DNA of 64,000 nt from Dromiciops gliroides (lineage: Eukaryota > Chordata > Mammalia > Microbiotheria > Microbiotheriidae): NCBI RefSeq assembly GCF_019393635.1, contig NC_057861.1:58326532-58390531 (forward strand), written 5' to 3'. Below the pieces are notes generated by a model. It searched no databases, had not been told where the DNA came from, and saw only the letters and a program-made list of their open reading frames with translations. This document shows positions 62,202 through 64,000 of this stretch, in pieces. The first letter of the stretch is position 1. Each line of letters opens with the position of its first letter. A program made the translations under genes and the position numbers.

Positions 62202-63608
62202 CTGTGTCTGTGTCTGTGTGTGTGTGTGTGTGTCTGTGTCTGTGTGTGTCTGTGTCTGTGTGTGTGGTCGTGTCCATCTGTGTGTGCGCTCAGGAGTGAG
62301 GGTGGAAGGGCAAAGGGGGTGAGTGTTGTAAGGAGCTTCCACTACTCACTAGCTGCCAAACATGGCCTTGGCTTCCCAGTCCTATAGAGGAAACAGGGTC
62401 TGCCCACCCGGGCCCCCGCCCCAGGCTCCCTTGCCACGGCACCTCTCTCTCAGGGCCTTCTTTCCCCCAAAGAGAGTGAGAGCCAGGACTCTGAATGATC
62501 CACCCCCCAGCCCCACCTTATTGCCTGTGACCCTGCCCTGGGAGGACTGACCTTCTATATTATTCTTTGCACTACTGACTGAATTTCCCTCAGGAGCCAT
62601 TTCAGCTCTTCCCAGCTCTGGCCCGTGGCCTGTGCTGAGGGCGGCCGCCCCCAGGAAGCAGTCAGTCACACATCCTGCCATCCCCCCATTTCTAGAGCAT
62701 TTTACAGTTTACCAAGCTTTTCCTCCACGCTGCCCTGCAGAGACTAGCCCCAATTTGGCAGAGAAGAAAAAGATGCCGCTCCCCTTCTCTGTTCAATGAA
62801 GAGCTTGACTTTAGGAGGCAGGAGCAAGAGCAGCAGAGGCAGACCTAGGCTTCATGGGAGAAGAACTTCTAATACTTAGAGAGAGGGCGCCACCCTGAGA
62901 TAGGGCCCCTTGCCCCTCCCTGGAGTTTTCCAAGCAGACACTGCAGTCAGTCAATAAACATTGATTAAGAGCCCACTATGGCCCAGGCACTGTGCTAAGC
63001 ACTGGAGATCACTCGAGTATATTGTAGTGGAGATTCCTTCGGAGTGTAAATTGGACCAGACGACCCCCAAGATATCTTCCAAATCTCGGATTATGGCTTA
63101 GAGTCAGTCCTCCAGCTCCTGCCTCCCGTGTGGCATAGCGGGAAAGTCCTGGACTTAGCCTATGTGTATGGCTTCACATCTAAACCTCAGTTTCGTCATC
63201 TGTAAATGAAGGACTTGAGATCCCTAAAGTGCCTTCCAACCTTAAATCTAGTGACCCTTTAAGTGTGGACTCTCTTTGTCCCCTACCAGCCTCAGCAGCG
63301 GGGCCAGGGACAGAATCTCAGTGGCAGGAACGCCCATGTTTGTCCCTTGCCTGCCCACCGTCCCAGCCCCACATTCTCTGGAACAGGACCTGACTCCCAA
63401 CAGAAGCGTCAGCAAAGCTGAGAAGGCTCCAAGGTCCCCTCGGGCCTCCCTCCCTCCTTCAGGGATAGGTTCAGAGCATCCCCCTTTCATTTCTCCCAAG
63501 AGGAGACTCACCTCCATTGCTACTCTCCTCATCATAGTCGGTCTGTGCTAGGCTGCCCACCAGGAAGCAGTAGAGCAGGAGGAGGCTGGGGCTGCAGAGG
63601 CTCCTCAT
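59352..63608 (-). CDS. F2RL3: F2RL3 (PAR4), two exons, receptor exon broken into frame blocks
   Basis: Coding exon 1 is 63608-63512 and exon 2 is 60431-59352, the two-exon plan of all PAR genes with the phase-1 intron after the signal-peptide exon. The product is proteinase-activated receptor 4, a G-protein-coupled receptor at the platelet surface that thrombin activates by cutting its N-terminus. Recognisable parts are the cleavage site and tethered ligand (CPR then SFPGEK), the TM2 motif [18 protein letters not shown] after TM3, CHDVLPP in loop 2, FTPSNV in TM6, and DPFIYYYVS in TM7. About a dozen one-base indels split exon 2 into blocks in all three frames, so no intact product is readable. 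The gene lies tail to tail with CPAMD8, as in human. It is either a recently lost gene or an intact gene with local consensus errors. Confidence 0.9.
60533..60664 (+). mobile_element. short CORE-SINE in the F2RL3 intron
   Basis: GGGGCAGCTAGGTGGCGCAG to CCCTCATTGCCCGG. Its tail has grown into the long GGAA/GAAA tract that follows; AAAGCATCTCTT before and AGAGCATCTTTC after suggest the target duplication. Confidence 0.88.
60665..60896. repeat. GGAA/GAAA polypurine tract
   Basis: About 230 bases of pure A and G: GGAA units first, then GAAA. Lys/Arg/Glu- and Phe/Leu/Ser-rich frames on the two strands are artefacts. Confidence 0.95.
60897..63511. other. F2RL3 intron 1, remaining part
   Basis: Contains a TG/TCTG microsatellite (62131-62270), the widespread CAATAAACATCAAGTGCC-type pattern at 61200 and 62940, and MIR-like pieces (61860-61960, 63110-63250). 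No exon recognised. Confidence 0.45.
62131..62270. repeat. TG microsatellite with TCTG interruptions
   Basis: About 140 bases of TG repeat with regularly placed TCTG units. Confidence 0.95.
63512..63608 (-). CDS. F2RL3: F2RL3 exon 1, signal peptide
   Basis: ATG at 63608. It encodes 32 residues: MRSLC, then a hydrophobic core ([11 protein letters not shown]) and SLAQ, a typical cleavable signal peptide, followed by the acidic [10 protein letters not shown]. The donor is GGAG/GTGAGT, leaving phase 1, the position shared by PAR genes. Human PAR4 similarly starts with a signal peptide and an acidic stretch. An upstream in-frame reading through the CA/TG repeat is ignored because the methionine chosen is the one that gives the signal peptide. 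Confidence 0.85.
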
Positions 63609-63727
63609 GGTCCAGTGTACCAGGCTGGGAATGAATGGAGCAGGGGCCAAGGGCCAGTGTAGCCACAGAGTTGTTGGAGGAGGCTGATAGGAGCTTCTGT
63701 GATGAGGCATTTCCTGCTGAGGCCCCT

Positions 63728-63770
<43 letters not shown>

Positions 63771-64000
63771 GCACGGATACAGCCACTACAGGCTCTAGCA
63801 CTTCCTGAGGAGGAAACCATGAATGTTTAGATAAACGGAGACAGTCCTGGGTCGGGGTATGGGAGACATGCACCTCAGCACTAAGGCTGTGTTGTCCAGT
63901 GGTAATGGCAGAGAAGGGAGTCAGAGGGGAGGGCAGGCTTGGCACTCTCATCACCTACATAGGCACTGCTGCCTCAGACTGAGTCGGTTCCAAGGTGTAA
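63609..64000 (-). promoter_or_regulatory. probable F2RL3 5' flank with ETS and GATA motifs
   Basis: Upstream of the F2RL3 ATG lie a CA repeat (63728-63769), a GGAA-type ETS motif on the minus strand within 63798-63808 (CAGGAAGTGC), a GATA motif AGATAA at 63829-63834, and a further CAGGAAATG at about 63710-63718. GATA and ETS pairs are typical of megakaryocyte genes, which fits PAR4. No TATA box is evident. The motifs are short and this is an inference. Confidence 0.3.
63728..63769. repeat. CA microsatellite upstream of F2RL3
   Basis: About 20 CA units roughly 120 bases 5' of the F2RL3 start codon. Confidence 0.95.

Noticed and set aside
1-64000. CRISPR array, operon or bacterial-type system
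   Set aside because: The window is clearly mammalian intron/exon DNA; the dispersed repeats are SINEs without regular spacers.

Overview
The window comes from a marsupial (metatherian) genome. The main evidence is about 37 copies of a short tRNA-headed CORE-SINE of the marsupial WSINE1/SINE1_MD type, together with longer Mar1-type CORE-SINEs whose 3' tail resembles RTE/BovB LINEs, marsupial-type L1 3' ends, and old L2, L3/CR1 and MIR/Ther debris. The abundance and the form of the short SINE would fit an Australian lineage such as dasyurids, but I cannot fix the species from sequence alone.

Two host genes are present, tail to tail. On the plus strand, positions 11823-46446 hold the last eleven recognisable exons of CPAMD8, a complement C3/alpha-2-macroglobulin family protein. 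They encode about 478 residues: the second half of the thioester (TED) domain, the macroglobulin receptor-binding domain with its VYDYYEP signature, and a C-terminal follistatin/Kazal-type domain. The GCGEQ thioester exon and everything 5' of it lie outside the window. On the minus strand, positions 63608-59352 hold F2RL3 (PAR4, the second platelet thrombin receptor) as two exons: a signal-peptide exon and a large seven-helix receptor exon. The same CPAMD8/F2RL3 tail-to-tail order exists in human 19p13.11, which supports both calls.

Layout: 1-11822 is CPAMD8 intron (SINEs, L3/CR1, L2, L1). 11823-46446 is CPAMD8 exons and introns; it includes a GC-AG intron after 15905, a 102-nt stop-free intron at 42293-42394, a solo LTR inside a SINE at 35081-35448, and inverted and dispersed repeat copies at 18.6-20.7 kb. 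A 33-base poly-G tract follows the Kazal exon. 46490-59351 is the intergenic stretch between the two 3' ends. It holds SINEs (one pair formed by a tandem duplication), an antisense L1 fragment, L2 and minisatellites, and no convincing gene. 59352-63608 is F2RL3, and 63609-64000 is its probable promoter side.

The most notable points are these. The F2RL3 receptor exon is broken into about a dozen frame blocks by one-base indels, mostly in short G/C runs, while all eleven CPAMD8 exons are clean. Nested L1 and SINE insertions lie only about 30 bases upstream of a CPAMD8 3' splice site. SINE copies show a strong orientation bias. I found no novel multi-gene system, CRISPR array, RNA gene or operon here.
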